Shown: piece after piece, positions 6,994 to 15,021 of the stretch
Numbering within the stretch: the stretch's first letter is position 1
Layout of the letters: each line of letters begins with the position of its first letter
NCBI GenBank assembly: GCA_965214285.1
Contig: OZ243946.1
Span: 3,100,001-3,164,000, forward strand
Source: G963422745 sp965214285
GTDB lineage: Bacteria > Actinomycetota > Acidimicrobiia > Acidimicrobiales > Aldehydirespiratoraceae
Length of the DNA: 64,000 bases
Direction: 5' to 3'
Program-made: the position numbers and the translations under genes
The notes under the pieces: generated by a model
What the model was told of the DNA's origin: nothing
Database searches by the model: none
The model's input: the letters and a program-made list of their open reading frames with translations, nothing else

Positions 6994-7068
6994 AGCGTCG
7001 GGCGGGATTTGAACCCGCGGCTTTATGGCTTTGCAGGCCATTCCCTTGGTCCGCTCGGGCACCGACGC
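6994..7068 (-). tRNA. tRNA-Cys (anticodon GCA)
   Basis: On the minus strand a complete cloverleaf can be drawn. The acceptor stem is GCGTCGG/CCGACGC with discriminator T, the anticodon stem-loop is ATGGC-CTGCAAA-GCCAT with anticodon GCA, and the T arm is GCGGG-TTCAAAT-CCCGC. CCA is not encoded. Its 3' end points toward the accessory region at lower coordinates, which is the usual geometry for a tRNA-targeted island. I found no second copy of its 3' end in the window. Confidence 0.93.
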
Positions 7069-7116
7069 CAGCGTGCGAACTCTAGCGGCGCGCCTTTGGC
7101 GTGCGACGATGGCGGC

Positions 7117-7923
7117 GTGAACGACGACGACTCCGAGACCGCTGCGGACCCGGATTCCGAGGACTCGACGGACAGCGGCGACTCCCCTGGACCAGACCGC
7201 GTCGAGTTCACCACCGACAACCAAGCGCACGATCCCGACGCTGCGCCGCGGGCGCCGTTGGACATGCTCGGCGCGCTCGCCCGCTCCGAGGCCGAGCTCG
7301 ACGACGACAGCCGGATCGTCGAGGTGTACACCACCGAGGGCCTGCTGCGCATCTGGTGGTTCGGCACGCCCGGCGCCGCGGACGTGGCGATCATGTGCGG
7401 CGGCGCGATGGGCGGCATGCTCGGTCCGGGCCGGGCGCTGTACGTCGATCTCGCACGGCACCTGGCGAGCGTCGGCTCCGCCGCCATGATCGTCGACTAC
7501 CGCCAGGCGGGCGACCTCCGGCGCTGCGTGCTCGACGTGTGCGCGGCTGCCGACCTGGCGACGCGCAACGGCGCCCGGCGCTTCGGGCTGCTGGGCCACT
7601 CCTTCGGGGGCGCGGTCGTGATCCAGGCAGCCGCCCGCTTCCCGGGCCTCGCCGCCGGGGTGATCACCTTCGCCACCCAGTCGGGCGGCTGCGAGGAGGC
7701 CGGGCGCATCCGCGGCGTGCCGCTGCTGCTGTTGCACGGCGAACGAGACCGCATCCTGGGGCCGGAGAACTCGCTGATGGTGCAGTCGCTGGCAGGCCAC
7801 GGCGAGCTGCGGACCTTCGCCGACGCCGACCACCTGATGACCGAGGCAGCCGACGAGATCGCCGAGATCAGCCGCGACTGGCTCACCGCCCGGTTCGCCG
7901 AGCACCGCAACAAGCCCCGCTGA
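7117..7923 (+). CDS. alpha/beta-hydrolase family protein
   Basis: This 268-residue protein has an acidic, probably disordered N-terminus (about 50 residues) and then an alpha/beta-hydrolase core. The nucleophile elbow is GHSFGGAVV, the acid is probably in HGERDRIL, and the catalytic histidine is in DADHLM near the C-terminus. Esterases, peptidases and dienelactone-type hydrolases share this layout, so the substrate is undecided. The start is taken as the GTG at 7117, just after the tRNA-Cys gene; an upstream frame runs back through the tRNA and cannot be coding there. It converges with pheT. Confidence 0.75.
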   Translation: MNDDDSETAADPDSEDSTDSGDSPGPDRVEFTTDNQAHDPDAAPRAPLDMLGALARSEAELDDDSRIVEVYTTEGLLRIWWFGTPGAADVAIMCGGAMGGMLGPGRALYVDLARHLASVGSAAMIVDYRQAGDLRRCVLDVCAAADLATRNGARRFGLLGHSFGGAVVIQAAARFPGLAAGVITFATQSGGCEEAGRIRGVPLLLLHGERDRILGPENSLMVQSLAGHGELRTFADADHLMTEAADEIAEISRDWLTARFAEHRNKPR

Positions 7924-8005
7924 GCGGTGACGGCGCTGCCCGACTGCGCAGACCGACAGCGACGGCCGGCCGGCCAGGCCCGTCAGCGAGCCGGCGGGAT
8001 GAAGC

Positions 8006-10426
8006 TCAGGCGCCTCGCAGGACCGCGCCGGTGCGGCTGGTCACCTGGTCGATGCAGGCCTGGCGGGCGGCTGCCACCTCGGCGTCGGTGAGGGTGCGGT
8101 CATCCGCCTGGAAGCGCAGGCGGTAGGCCAGCGAGCGGGCGCCGTCGCCGACTCCCGGTCCGCGGTACACGTCGAAAAGCTCCAGGTCGACCAGCAGCGG
8201 CCTGCCGGCCTTGCGCAGGCTGGCCTCGACCTCCGAGGCTGCCGTCTTCTCGGACACGGTGAACGCCAGGTCGATGTCCGACGACGGGAACTTGCTGACC
8301 CGCCGGTAGCGGCGGTTGCCGTGCGGGCCGTCCAGCAGCGCCTCCAGGTCGAGCTCGATCCAGGCCACCCGGCCGTCGATCCCAAATGCCTCCAGCACCG
8401 CCGGGTCGGCCTCGCCGACCACGCCGACGGCCCGCCCGGCCACCGTCACCTCCGCCGAGCGGGTGGGGTGCAGGCCCGCAGGCTCAGCCGCTCGCAGCAC
8501 AAGGTTCGGCAGCGCGAGCGCCCGGTCCAAGGCGTCGAGCACGGCCACCGCGGCGGGTGCCTCCTCGCCTGCCAGGGCGACCGCCAGATGCTCGCGCTCA
8601 TCCGGCAGCAGCTCGCCTTCGGGCGCCGGCCCGAAGACGTGGTCGATCTCGAAGAAGCGCACGTCGCCGCTGCGGTGCGACTGGTTGTAGGCGATGGCCT
8701 TGAGCTGGCCGGGCAGCAGCGAGGTGCGCAGCACGGACTGCTCGGCGTGGAGCGGGTTGGAGAGCCGGATGCCCTCCTCGGCGAGCCCGGCGCGGGCCAA
8801 GTCGCCCGGCGCCAAGAACGGCATCGGCAGGGTCTCGTCGCAGCCCGCCCCGATCAGCACGTCTCGCACCAGCCGGCGGTCCCGCTGATACGGCGACAGG
8901 GCGCCCGCCTCTGAGCCCTTGGGCACGGTGCGCTCGATGCGCTCGTAGCCGTGCAGGCGGGCGACCTCCTCGGCGATGTCGGTCTCGGTCTCGGTGTCCC
9001 AGCGCCAGGTGGGGATGGTCACGGCCATGTCGGCGCTGCCGGCGGGCGCGGGCTCGGCAGCCTCGGCGGGTGCATCGCCGGCAAGCAGGTCGACCCCGAA
9101 GCCGATGGGGCGCAGCAGCCCGGCCATCTCGGCGGCGGTGAGGCTGGTGCCGAGCAGGCCGTTGATCTTTGCCGAGCGCACCGGGCGCGGCGAGCGGTCC
9201 GGGGTGTGGCCGGCCACGTCGACGAAGCCGTCCACCGCCACCACGCCGGCCTCGGCGGCCAGCCCGATGAAGCGGCGCATGCAACGCGCCACGTTGTCGC
9301 CCCAGTCGGCGCCCCGGCGAAAGCGGGTGGACGCCTCCGACAGCAGGCCCAGGCGCTTCACGGTGCGCGAGATGCTCGGCGGGTCCCACCAGGCCATCTC
9401 CAGCAGCACGTCGCTGGTGGTCGCAGAAATCTCCGAATCGGCGCCGCCCATCACGCCGGCCAGCGAGATCGCCGTGTCGTCGCCGTCCGCGATCACCCCG
9501 TCGCCGGGCTCCAGGCACCGCTGCATGCCGTCGAGGGTGACCAGCGTCTCGCCGGCACGGGCGCGGCGCACTCGCAGCGCGGGGCCTGCGATCTTGGCCA
9601 GGTCGAAGGTGTGGTTGGGCTGGCCGAGCTCGAGCATCACGTAGTTGGAGATGTCGACGATGGAGTTGATCGGGCGCATCCCGAGCTGGGTCAGGCGCTG
9701 CTGCATCCATGCAGGCGAGGCGCCGATGCTCACGTTGCGCAGCACGCCGGCCACGAAGCGCCCGCACAGCGTGGGGTCCACGATCTCGACGCCGACGAGG
9801 CCGTCGATGGTCTCGTCGGAGACGGCGATCGGGTAGTCGGGGTAAGCGAAGCCCACGCCGAGGGCGGCGGCGAGGTCGCGGGCCACCCCGGCCACCGACA
9901 GCGCGTCGGGGCGGTTGGCGCCCACGTCGAGATCCCACCAGATGTCGGTGCGCAGGCCCAGGGCGTCGGCCAGGGCCATGCCCGGCTCGGCGCCGTGCAC
10001 CACCTGGTCGCCGAGAATCCAGATGCCGTCGTGGTCGTCGCTCACCTCCAGCTCGGCGCCCGAGCAGCACATGCCCTCAGAGGTCTGGCCGCGTATCTGG
10101 CGGCGGGCGATCTCGGTGCCGCTGGGCATCACGGTGCCGACGGTGGCCACGGGCACCAGGTCGCCGACGGCCATGTTGAACGCCCCGCAGCAGACCTGCA
10201 GCGGCTCGGCGCCGCCGGCGTCGACGTCGACGAGCCCGATTGCATCGGCGTCGGGATGGGGGCGCAGGCCCACGACCCGGCCCAGCACCACGCCCTCGGG
10301 CACGGCGCCGAGGATCCTGGTCTCCTCGGTGGCCAGGCCGAGCGCGGAGAGCGTCTCGGACAGGTCGTCGGGGTCGCCGTCGATGTCGGGGGCGAACTCG
10401 CGCAGCCAGGACAGGGTGACCTTCAC
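8006..10426 (-). CDS. pheT: phenylalanine--tRNA ligase beta subunit
   Basis: This 806-residue subunit works with PheS in the cytosolic alpha2beta2 enzyme that charges tRNA-Phe. It opens VKVTLSWLREF, typical of PheT, followed by an EMAP/tRNA-binding region (VCCGAFNMAVGD), B3/B4 editing and B5 domains (LGMRPINSIVDISNYVM, VTIPTWRWDTETETDIAEEVARLHGYE). The C-terminal anticodon-binding domain contains VSKFPSSDIDLAFTV. The GTG at 10426 fits the family start; reading on upstream would run through tandem repeats. It is the last gene of the infC-rpmI-rplT-trmH-pheS-pheT group. Confidence 0.96.
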   Translation of the reverse strand: MKVTLSWLREFAPDIDGDPDDLSETLSALGLATEETRILGAVPEGVVLGRVVGLRPHPDADAIGLVDVDAGGAEPLQVCCGAFNMAVGDLVPVATVGTVMPSGTEIARRQIRGQTSEGMCCSGAELEVSDDHDGIWILGDQVVHGAEPGMALADALGLRTDIWWDLDVGANRPDALSVAGVARDLAAALGVGFAYPDYPIAVSDETIDGLVGVEIVDPTLCGRFVAGVLRNVSIGASPAWMQQRLTQLGMRPINSIVDISNYVMLELGQPNHTFDLAKIAGPALRVRRARAGETLVTLDGMQRCLEPGDGVIADGDDTAISLAGVMGGADSEISATTSDVLLEMAWWDPPSISRTVKRLGLLSEASTRFRRGADWGDNVARCMRRFIGLAAEAGVVAVDGFVDVAGHTPDRSPRPVRSAKINGLLGTSLTAAEMAGLLRPIGFGVDLLAGDAPAEAAEPAPAGSADMAVTIPTWRWDTETETDIAEEVARLHGYERIERTVPKGSEAGALSPYQRDRRLVRDVLIGAGCDETLPMPFLAPGDLARAGLAEEGIRLSNPLHAEQSVLRTSLLPGQLKAIAYNQSHRSGDVRFFEIDHVFGPAPEGELLPDEREHLAVALAGEEAPAAVAVLDALDRALALPNLVLRAAEPAGLHPTRSAEVTVAGRAVGVVGEADPAVLEAFGIDGRVAWIELDLEALLDGPHGNRRYRRVSKFPSSDIDLAFTVSEKTAASEVEASLRKAGRPLLVDLELFDVYRGPGVGDGARSLAYRLRFQADDRTLTDAEVAAARQACIDQVTSRTGAVLRGA

Positions 10427-10500
10427 GACAGCCGCCCCCTTGCCGAACCGATGGCCGGGGCAGCGGCCGCCGGACCGGGAGCCGAGTCTCGACGCAGCAG

Positions 10501-10575
10501 GCTCGTCGTCAGGGTGCTCTTCCTCAGAGTGCTCAACCTCAGGGTGCTCATCGTCGCAGCGCTCATCGTCAGAAC
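10501..10575. repeat. five 15-bp tandem repeats between pheS and pheT
   Basis: Five consecutive 15-base units of the pattern GCTCNTCNTCAGGGT fill 10501-10575, and the last covers the pheS stop codon. The unit length is a multiple of three and reads as an acidic five-residue repeat on the minus strand. The pheS-pheT spacer is about 140 bases, long for an operon normally tightly packed. Confidence 0.8.
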
Positions 10576-11585
10576 TGCCGCAGGAAGCGGACGTCGTTGT
10601 TGACCAGCTCGCGGATGTCGTCAAGCTCGTAGCGCATCACGGCGAGGCGGTCGATGCCGAACCCGAAGGCGAAGCCCTGCCACTCCTCGGGGTCGATGTC
10701 GCAGTTGCGCAGCACGTTGGGGTGCACCATGCCGCAGCCGCCGAGCTCCAGCCAGGACCCGTCGGGCCGTGAGATGTCGAACTCGGCGGACGGCTCGGTG
10801 AACGGGAAGTACGAGGGCCGCAGCCGGGTCTCGACCTCCTTGCCGAAGAAGGAGCGCACGAACTCGTCGATGGTGCCGGCGAGGTCGCCGAAGGTGATGC
10901 CCCGGTCGACCACCAGGCCCTCGATCTGGTTGAACGCCGGCAGATGGGTGGCATCGGCGGTGTCGGTGCGAAAGGTGCGGCCCGGCGCCACCACGTAGAT
11001 CGGCGGCTCGGCGGCCTCCATGGTGCGGATCTGCACCGGCGAGGTGTGCGAGCGCAGCATCACCTGCTCGGGCTCGCCGAGCTCCACGAAGATGGTGTCG
11101 AAGCTGCCCCGGGCGGGGTGCCACTCGGGGATGTTGAGCGCCTCGAAGTTGTACCAGGCGGTCTCAACCTCAGGGCCCTCGACGACCTGGAATCCCATGG
11201 CGACGAAGACGTCCTCGAGGCGGTCGCGCGCCTGGGTGTTGAGGTGCAGCGAGCCTCGCCGCCGGCTGCGGAGCCGTTCGCTGAGGTCGAGGCGCTCGGC
11301 GGCGTAGCGGGCCTGGCGCTCGGCGTCGGCGACGCGCAGGCGGGCCTGCTCGGCGGCGGCCTCCAGGCGGGCGCGAAGCTCGTTGATCTCGCGGCCGGTG
11401 CTCGCCCGATCCTCGGCGGGCAGCGAGCCGAGCCGCTTCTTGGCTGCGGACAGGGCGGAGCGGCGGCCCAGCATCTCGGTCTCGACGGCGCTGACTGCCT
11501 GCAGGTCGCTTGCGGCCTGCAGACGGCCCTCGGCGGCTTCGACGGCGGCGCGGAGTTCGTCGATCATTGCGGACACAGGGCTCAC
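10569..11585 (-). CDS. pheS: phenylalanine--tRNA ligase alpha subunit
   Basis: This 338-residue catalytic subunit has an N-terminal coiled coil (about residues 5-100) that grips tRNA. A class II synthetase core follows, with GFQVVEGPEVETAWYNFEALN, the motif 2 region SHTSPVQIRTM, FRTDTADATHLPAFNQIEG, and motif 3 GFAFGFGIDRLAVMRY. It pairs with PheT. The start is uncertain: GTG at 11585 and ATG at 11567 are in frame, and neither has a strong ribosome site. Confidence 0.96.
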   Translation of the reverse strand: MSPVSAMIDELRAAVEAAEGRLQAASDLQAVSAVETEMLGRRSALSAAKKRLGSLPAEDRASTGREINELRARLEAAAEQARLRVADAERQARYAAERLDLSERLRSRRRGSLHLNTQARDRLEDVFVAMGFQVVEGPEVETAWYNFEALNIPEWHPARGSFDTIFVELGEPEQVMLRSHTSPVQIRTMEAAEPPIYVVAPGRTFRTDTADATHLPAFNQIEGLVVDRGITFGDLAGTIDEFVRSFFGKEVETRLRPSYFPFTEPSAEFDISRPDGSWLELGGCGMVHPNVLRNCDIDPEEWQGFAFGFGIDRLAVMRYELDDIRELVNNDVRFLRQF

Positions 11586-11693
11586 AGGGTAAAGGGCAGG
11601 GCCGGGCTTCGCGGGGCTCAGCGGGGGTTTCGCGGGTGCGCAGCGGGAGGCTCGCCGGGGTCTCGCTGGCCGGTTGCGTTCGGCACCTCGGCG

Positions 11694-12557
11694 TCAGGCG
11701 ACCCGGCGGCAGGCTTCGTGGAGCAACAAGGTGCCGGCCATGGCGACGTTGAGCGACTCGGCGGGGCCCGCCATGTCGATGCGGCACCATGCGTCGGACA
11801 GCGGCTCCAGAGACGGGTCGAGGCCGCGGGGCTCTGCGCCGACGACCACAGCCACAGGCTTCGCCAGGACGCCGCTGTCGTGAGGCTCGCCGCGGCTCGC
11901 GTCGGCCGCCACGATCCTGGCCCCGGCGCTGTGCAGGATCCGCAGAGCCGCCGCAGCGTCGTACTCTGTCACAGGCACCCGCAGCATCGAGCCCGCCGAG
12001 GCCCGCACCGCCTTGGGCGACCAGGGATCTGCGCCGCCTGCGACGACCACGCCGGTCGCGGCGAAGGCGTCCGCGGCGCGGATCAGGGTGCCGGTGTTGC
12101 CGGGGTCGCCCACGTCTGTGAGCACCAGCCACACGTCGTCGTCGCCGACGGTCTCGGGCAGGCGGGCCTGGGGCCTGGCGAACAGCGCCAGCATCGGCTG
12201 GGGCGTGACCGAGGGCGCCAGCTTGGCGAACACGCTCTGGCGCACGACCAGCACCGCCACGTCGCCACCAGCAGACGGGCCGGCGCTGCCGGCGACTGGC
12301 AAGCCGACCACGGGCGGGGCGACATCGACGCCAGTGCCGAGACGGGCGAACACCTCGGCCACCGCAGGCACCGTCCCGGCGCCTTCGGGCAGGATCACCG
12401 TGAGCGGCGCCAGTCCCTGATCCAGCGCCTCGCCAACGGTGCGCGGCCCCTCGATCAGGATCCGGCCCGGCGGCGCCTTGCCTCGCTTGAGCACTCGGCG
12501 CAGCTCGGCGACCCGCGGATGGCCTGGGCCGAGCACCCGATAGGTCTGCTGCGGCAC
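11694..12557 (-). CDS. TrmH/SpoU-family RNA 2'-O-methyltransferase
   Basis: This 287-residue SPOUT methyltransferase would methylate a ribose 2'-OH in rRNA or tRNA using AdoMet. Motif 1 is VLTDVGDPGNTGTLIRAADAF, motif 2 is VVVGAEPRGLD and motif 3 is SLNVAMAGTLLLHEA, forming the trefoil-knot cofactor site. The N-terminal part resembles the RNA-binding domain of such enzymes. The GTG at 12557 lies 13 bases after the rplT stop. A gene of this type between rplT and pheS is the usual actinobacterial order. The target nucleotide cannot be inferred. Confidence 0.88.
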   Translation of the reverse strand: MPQQTYRVLGPGHPRVAELRRVLKRGKAPPGRILIEGPRTVGEALDQGLAPLTVILPEGAGTVPAVAEVFARLGTGVDVAPPVVGLPVAGSAGPSAGGDVAVLVVRQSVFAKLAPSVTPQPMLALFARPQARLPETVGDDDVWLVLTDVGDPGNTGTLIRAADAFAATGVVVAGGADPWSPKAVRASAGSMLRVPVTEYDAAAALRILHSAGARIVAADASRGEPHDSGVLAKPVAVVVGAEPRGLDPSLEPLSDAWCRIDMAGPAESLNVAMAGTLLLHEACRRVA

Positions 12558-12570
12558 CTCGCCTGAGCCG

Positions 12571-12975
12571 TCAGGAGGCAGCGGAATTCGCCTTGGCTGC
12601 CTCGGGGCGATCCGCAGCCGAAGCGCTCGCAGCCTTGGCGGCTGACACCAGGGCGCTGAACGCGGCGGGGTCGCGCACGGCCACATCCGCGAGGTTCTTG
12701 CGGTCGACGGTGATGCCCGCGGCCTTCAGCCCGGCGATGAAGCGGCTGTAGGTGGTGTCGTTCTGACGGCAGGCGGCGTTGATCCGCTGGATCCAGAGCT
12801 TGCGGAACTGACCCTTGCGGGCCCGGCGGTCACGGAATGCGTAGTTGCCGGCGTGCATGACCGACTCGTTGGCGGACTTGAACGAGCGGGACCGGTTGCC
12901 GTAGTGGCCCTTGGCCTTCTTGAGCACTGCCCTCTTGCGTCTCCTGGACTGCGCAGGGCGCTTGACGCGTGCCAT
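12571..12975 (-). CDS. rplT: 50S ribosomal protein L20
   Basis: This 134-residue basic protein binds 23S rRNA early in large-subunit assembly. It starts MARVKRPAQSRRRKRAVLKKAKG and continues KGQFRKLWIQRINAACRQND, all typical of L20. The C-terminus carries an Ala/Ser-rich extension beyond the usual ~118-120 residues. It lies in the infC-rpmI-rplT operon. Confidence 0.98.
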   Translation of the reverse strand: MARVKRPAQSRRRKRAVLKKAKGHYGNRSRSFKSANESVMHAGNYAFRDRRARKGQFRKLWIQRINAACRQNDTTYSRFIAGLKAAGITVDRKNLADVAVRDPAAFSALVSAAKAASASAADRPEAAKANSAAS

Positions 12976-13086
12976 TGGCTTCTCCTTCTGCTTGGCCCGG
13001 GCGGCTGTCAGCCCAGGCGATGATCTGTGTTGTTCTTGGCCCAGGCGCCTGCCTGGCGGGCTTGTGCGGGGGCTGGGCGGCTGGTC

Positions 13087-13278
13087 CTAGACGCCCAGGT
13101 CGCGGATGCGACGCTCGTCGGCCTTGGACACCTGAGCGGGCCGGCGCAGCTGGCGCTTGCGCTTGGGGCTCTTCTTCTCGAGGATGTGGTTCTTGTTCTT
13201 GCGGCGGCGCTTGAGCTTGCCGGTGCCGGTTCGCTCGAAGCGGGCTGCGGCGCCCTTGTGTGTCTTCATCTTCGGCAT
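13087..13278 (-). CDS. rpmI: 50S ribosomal protein L35
   Basis: This 63-residue, very basic protein begins MPKMKTHKGAAARFERTGTG, the L35 signature, and ends KADERRIRDLGV. It is a structural protein of the large ribosomal subunit. It begins seven bases after infC ends, and a 111-base gap separates it from rplT. Confidence 0.98.
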   Translation of the reverse strand: MPKMKTHKGAAARFERTGTGKLKRRRKNKNHILEKKSPKRKRQLRRPAQVSKADERRIRDLGV

Positions 13279-13284
13279 GTGGTC

Positions 13285-14049
13285 CTACTCCTTGCTCTCG
13301 GGGTGGCTGGTGCCGGCGGTCTCGGCAGGTTCGGAGTCGTCTGCGGCGTCGGCCGGCGGAACCTCGACGGCTGTGGCGTTGTCGGCAGTGTCTGCCTCGT
13401 CGGCAGCGGCGTTGTCGGCAGGGCTTGCCTCGGCAGCAGCGGCGTTGTCCTCGGCGGTGCCGGCGGCGGATGCCTCGGCCTCGGCGGCGGCTTGCCGGCG
13501 CTTGCGCTCCTGAGCACGACGGGCCTGGGCCTTCTTCTCGGGGGCCAGCACCATCACCATGTTGCGTCCGTCCTGGCGGGGCTGGAACTCGACCTTGGCA
13601 ACCTCCTCCACGGCCTCGGCGACCCGATCGAGGATGCGGCGCCCCAGTTGGGGATGCTGCATCTCACGGCCTCGGAACATGATCGTGACCTTGACCTTGT
13701 GGCCTTCGCTGAGGAACTCCTCGACCTTGCGGGTCTTGGTGTCGAAGTCGCCGACCCCGATCTTGGGGCGGTACTTCATCTCCTTGACCGTCAGGTTCGA
13801 CGACTTCCTGCGGGACTCCTTGGCCCGCTGGTCCGCTTCGTAGCGGTGCTTGCCGTAGTCCATGATCCGACAGACCAGCGGGTTGGCCTGATCGGCCACC
13901 ACCACCAGGTCCAGGCCTGCGGCCCTGGCGGTGTCGAGAGCCTCGGCGAGAGGCCTGATGCCGATCTGATCGCCGTCGGCGCCGATGAGCCGCACTTCGC
14001 GGGCCCGGATCCGGTCGTTGATCATTGGTTCGTCGTTCGACGCTGCTAT
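13285..14049 (-). CDS. infC: translation initiation factor IF-3, probable non-canonical AUA start
   Basis: IF-3 binds the 30S subunit and proofreads start-codon choice. The N-domain (NDRIRAREVRLIGADGDQIG), linker and C-domain (KEMKYRPKIGVGDFDTKTRKVEEFL, VKVTIMFRGREMQH) are complete. An Ala/Glu/Asp-rich tail of about 70 residues follows that the family does not need. The first ATG (14025) has no ribosome site. GAGGAG lies nine bases before an in-frame ATA at 14049, giving an N-terminus of the same length as actinobacterial IF-3. Rare AUU/AUC/AUA starts are a known device by which IF-3 limits its own synthesis. If the ATA is not used, the protein begins at 14025. Confidence 0.93.
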   Translation of the reverse strand: MAASNDEPMINDRIRAREVRLIGADGDQIGIRPLAEALDTARAAGLDLVVVADQANPLVCRIMDYGKHRYEADQRAKESRRKSSNLTVKEMKYRPKIGVGDFDTKTRKVEEFLSEGHKVKVTIMFRGREMQHPQLGRRILDRVAEAVEEVAKVEFQPRQDGRNMVMVLAPEKKAQARRAQERKRRQAAAEAEASAAGTAEDNAAAAEASPADNAAADEADTADNATAVEVPPADAADDSEPAETAGTSHPESKE

Positions 14050-14120
14050 CGCTCTGTACTCCTCTTGTGCACGGAACCTCCGTCGTTGGGCGGAACGCCC
14101 GCAGGCTCCGGCCGGGGCCG

Positions 14121-14156
14121 AAACGAAAGAAGCGGACGCCGGGAGTCGACGTCCGC
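14121..14156 (-). terminator. terminator-like hairpin in the infC leader (candidate attenuator)
   Basis: On the minus strand GCGGACG-TCGACTCCCGG-CGTCCGC forms a seven-base-pair stem followed by TTCTTTCGTTT, about 75 bases before the infC start. A terminator inside the leader of the infC-rpmI-rplT operon would allow transcription attenuation, as L20 leaders do in Firmicutes. No L20-binding mimic could be established by eye. Confidence 0.5.
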
Positions 14157-14297
14157 ATGATCCTGGTGCCTGCCCGGCTGGGCGGGTCCCGTTGGCTGCC
14201 GCATGGCCGACCCGTCGCATCTGAGACGATGGACAGGTGGGAGAGGACCGAGATCCTCCCCACTTCCCGTTGAATTGTGGTCGGTACCCTAACAGCC

Positions 14298-14801
14298 ATG
14301 AGCTCACTGTGGACACCCAGCGGCGAACACGAGGTCCCGCGGCAGGCGCCCGGCACTCCCGACGGCGCTGCGGGGGACGCCGGCACTGCGGGCGACGGGG
14401 CCGCGGGTGCTGCTGCCGACGGCGGCACTGTGGACGACGCGGCCCTGGCGGCGGTGCTGCCCGAGGGCACCTCGGTCGACGACCTCACGCCCGAGCAGCG
14501 CAGCCGGGCCGAGGAGATCGTCAAGGAGATGGCGGAAGCACGCCGGCGGCTGCTGGCAACCCCGGCTTCGGCGATCATCGCCAACCACGCCATGGGGCTC
14601 TACGAGCTGGCGGCGCTGCATCTGTCCGAGGCCGAGCCGGACTTCGCCCAGGCGAGCCTGGCCATCGACTCGCTGGCTGCGCTGGTCGACGGCGTGGGCG
14701 AGCGCATGGACGACGTCGGCCCGACGCTGCGCGAGGCGCTCGATCAGATCCGCATGGCGTTCGTGCAGGTCAAGAACCGCTCCGAGGCCGGCCAGGCCTG
14801 A
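14298..14801 (+). CDS. DUF1844-like protein divergent from infC
   Basis: This 167-residue protein has a Gly/Ala/Asp-rich, probably disordered first 60 residues. An all-helical domain follows: ANHAMGLYELAALHLSEAEPDFAQASLAIDSLAALVDGVGERM. The domain and its position divergent from infC resemble DUF1844 proteins of actinobacteria, which have no known function. The ATG at 14298 is preferred over one seven codons upstream because it follows the likely promoter region. Confidence 0.7.
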   Translation: MSSLWTPSGEHEVPRQAPGTPDGAAGDAGTAGDGAAGAAADGGTVDDAALAAVLPEGTSVDDLTPEQRSRAEEIVKEMAEARRRLLATPASAIIANHAMGLYELAALHLSEAEPDFAQASLAIDSLAALVDGVGERMDDVGPTLREALDQIRMAFVQVKNRSEAGQA

Positions 14802-14843
14802 CCAGGCCTGACAGCGCTCGACACTCTCTAGCAGGCGGGGACT

Positions 14844-14960
14844 GGCGGGGCGGTCCGGAAGGGGCCGTGGCCGGGAGGGGCCGCGACCGGATGGTCCCGG
14901 CAGGAGCTGGTCAGGCCAAGACGACGCGGCGGGGCGGTCCGGGAGGGACCGTGGCCGGGC
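14844..14960. repeat. imperfect ~32-bp direct repeats in the gap before hisG's 3' end
   Basis: The unit GGCGGGGCGGTCCGG (plus about 17 more matching bases) occurs at 14844-14877 and again near 14938-14960, with about two mismatches. The 200-base gap between the DUF1844-like gene and hisG contains nothing else recognisable. Confidence 0.6.
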
Positions 14961-14981
14961 GATCCCGGCGCGGGCCGTAGC

Positions 14982-15021
14982 TCAGGGGATGATCTTGGAG
15001 GTCAGGGGATGATCTTGGAGA
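14982..15021. repeat. tandem duplication of the last 20 bases of hisG
   Basis: TCAGGGGATGATCTTGGAG occurs at 15002-15020, covering the hisG stop and final codons, and again immediately downstream at 14982-15000. The copy lies outside the gene and is the smallest example of the 3'-end duplications seen across this window. Confidence 0.85.

Noticed and set aside
10501..10575. Tandem 15-bp repeats considered as a CRISPR array
   Set aside because: Units are directly adjacent with no spacers and no cas genes are present; no CRISPR array was seen anywhere in the window.
14968..14985. GCCGTAGCTCAGG resembles a tRNA D-arm
   Set aside because: No matching acceptor 3' strand, anticodon stem or T arm follows; it is probably chance similarity in GC-rich DNA.
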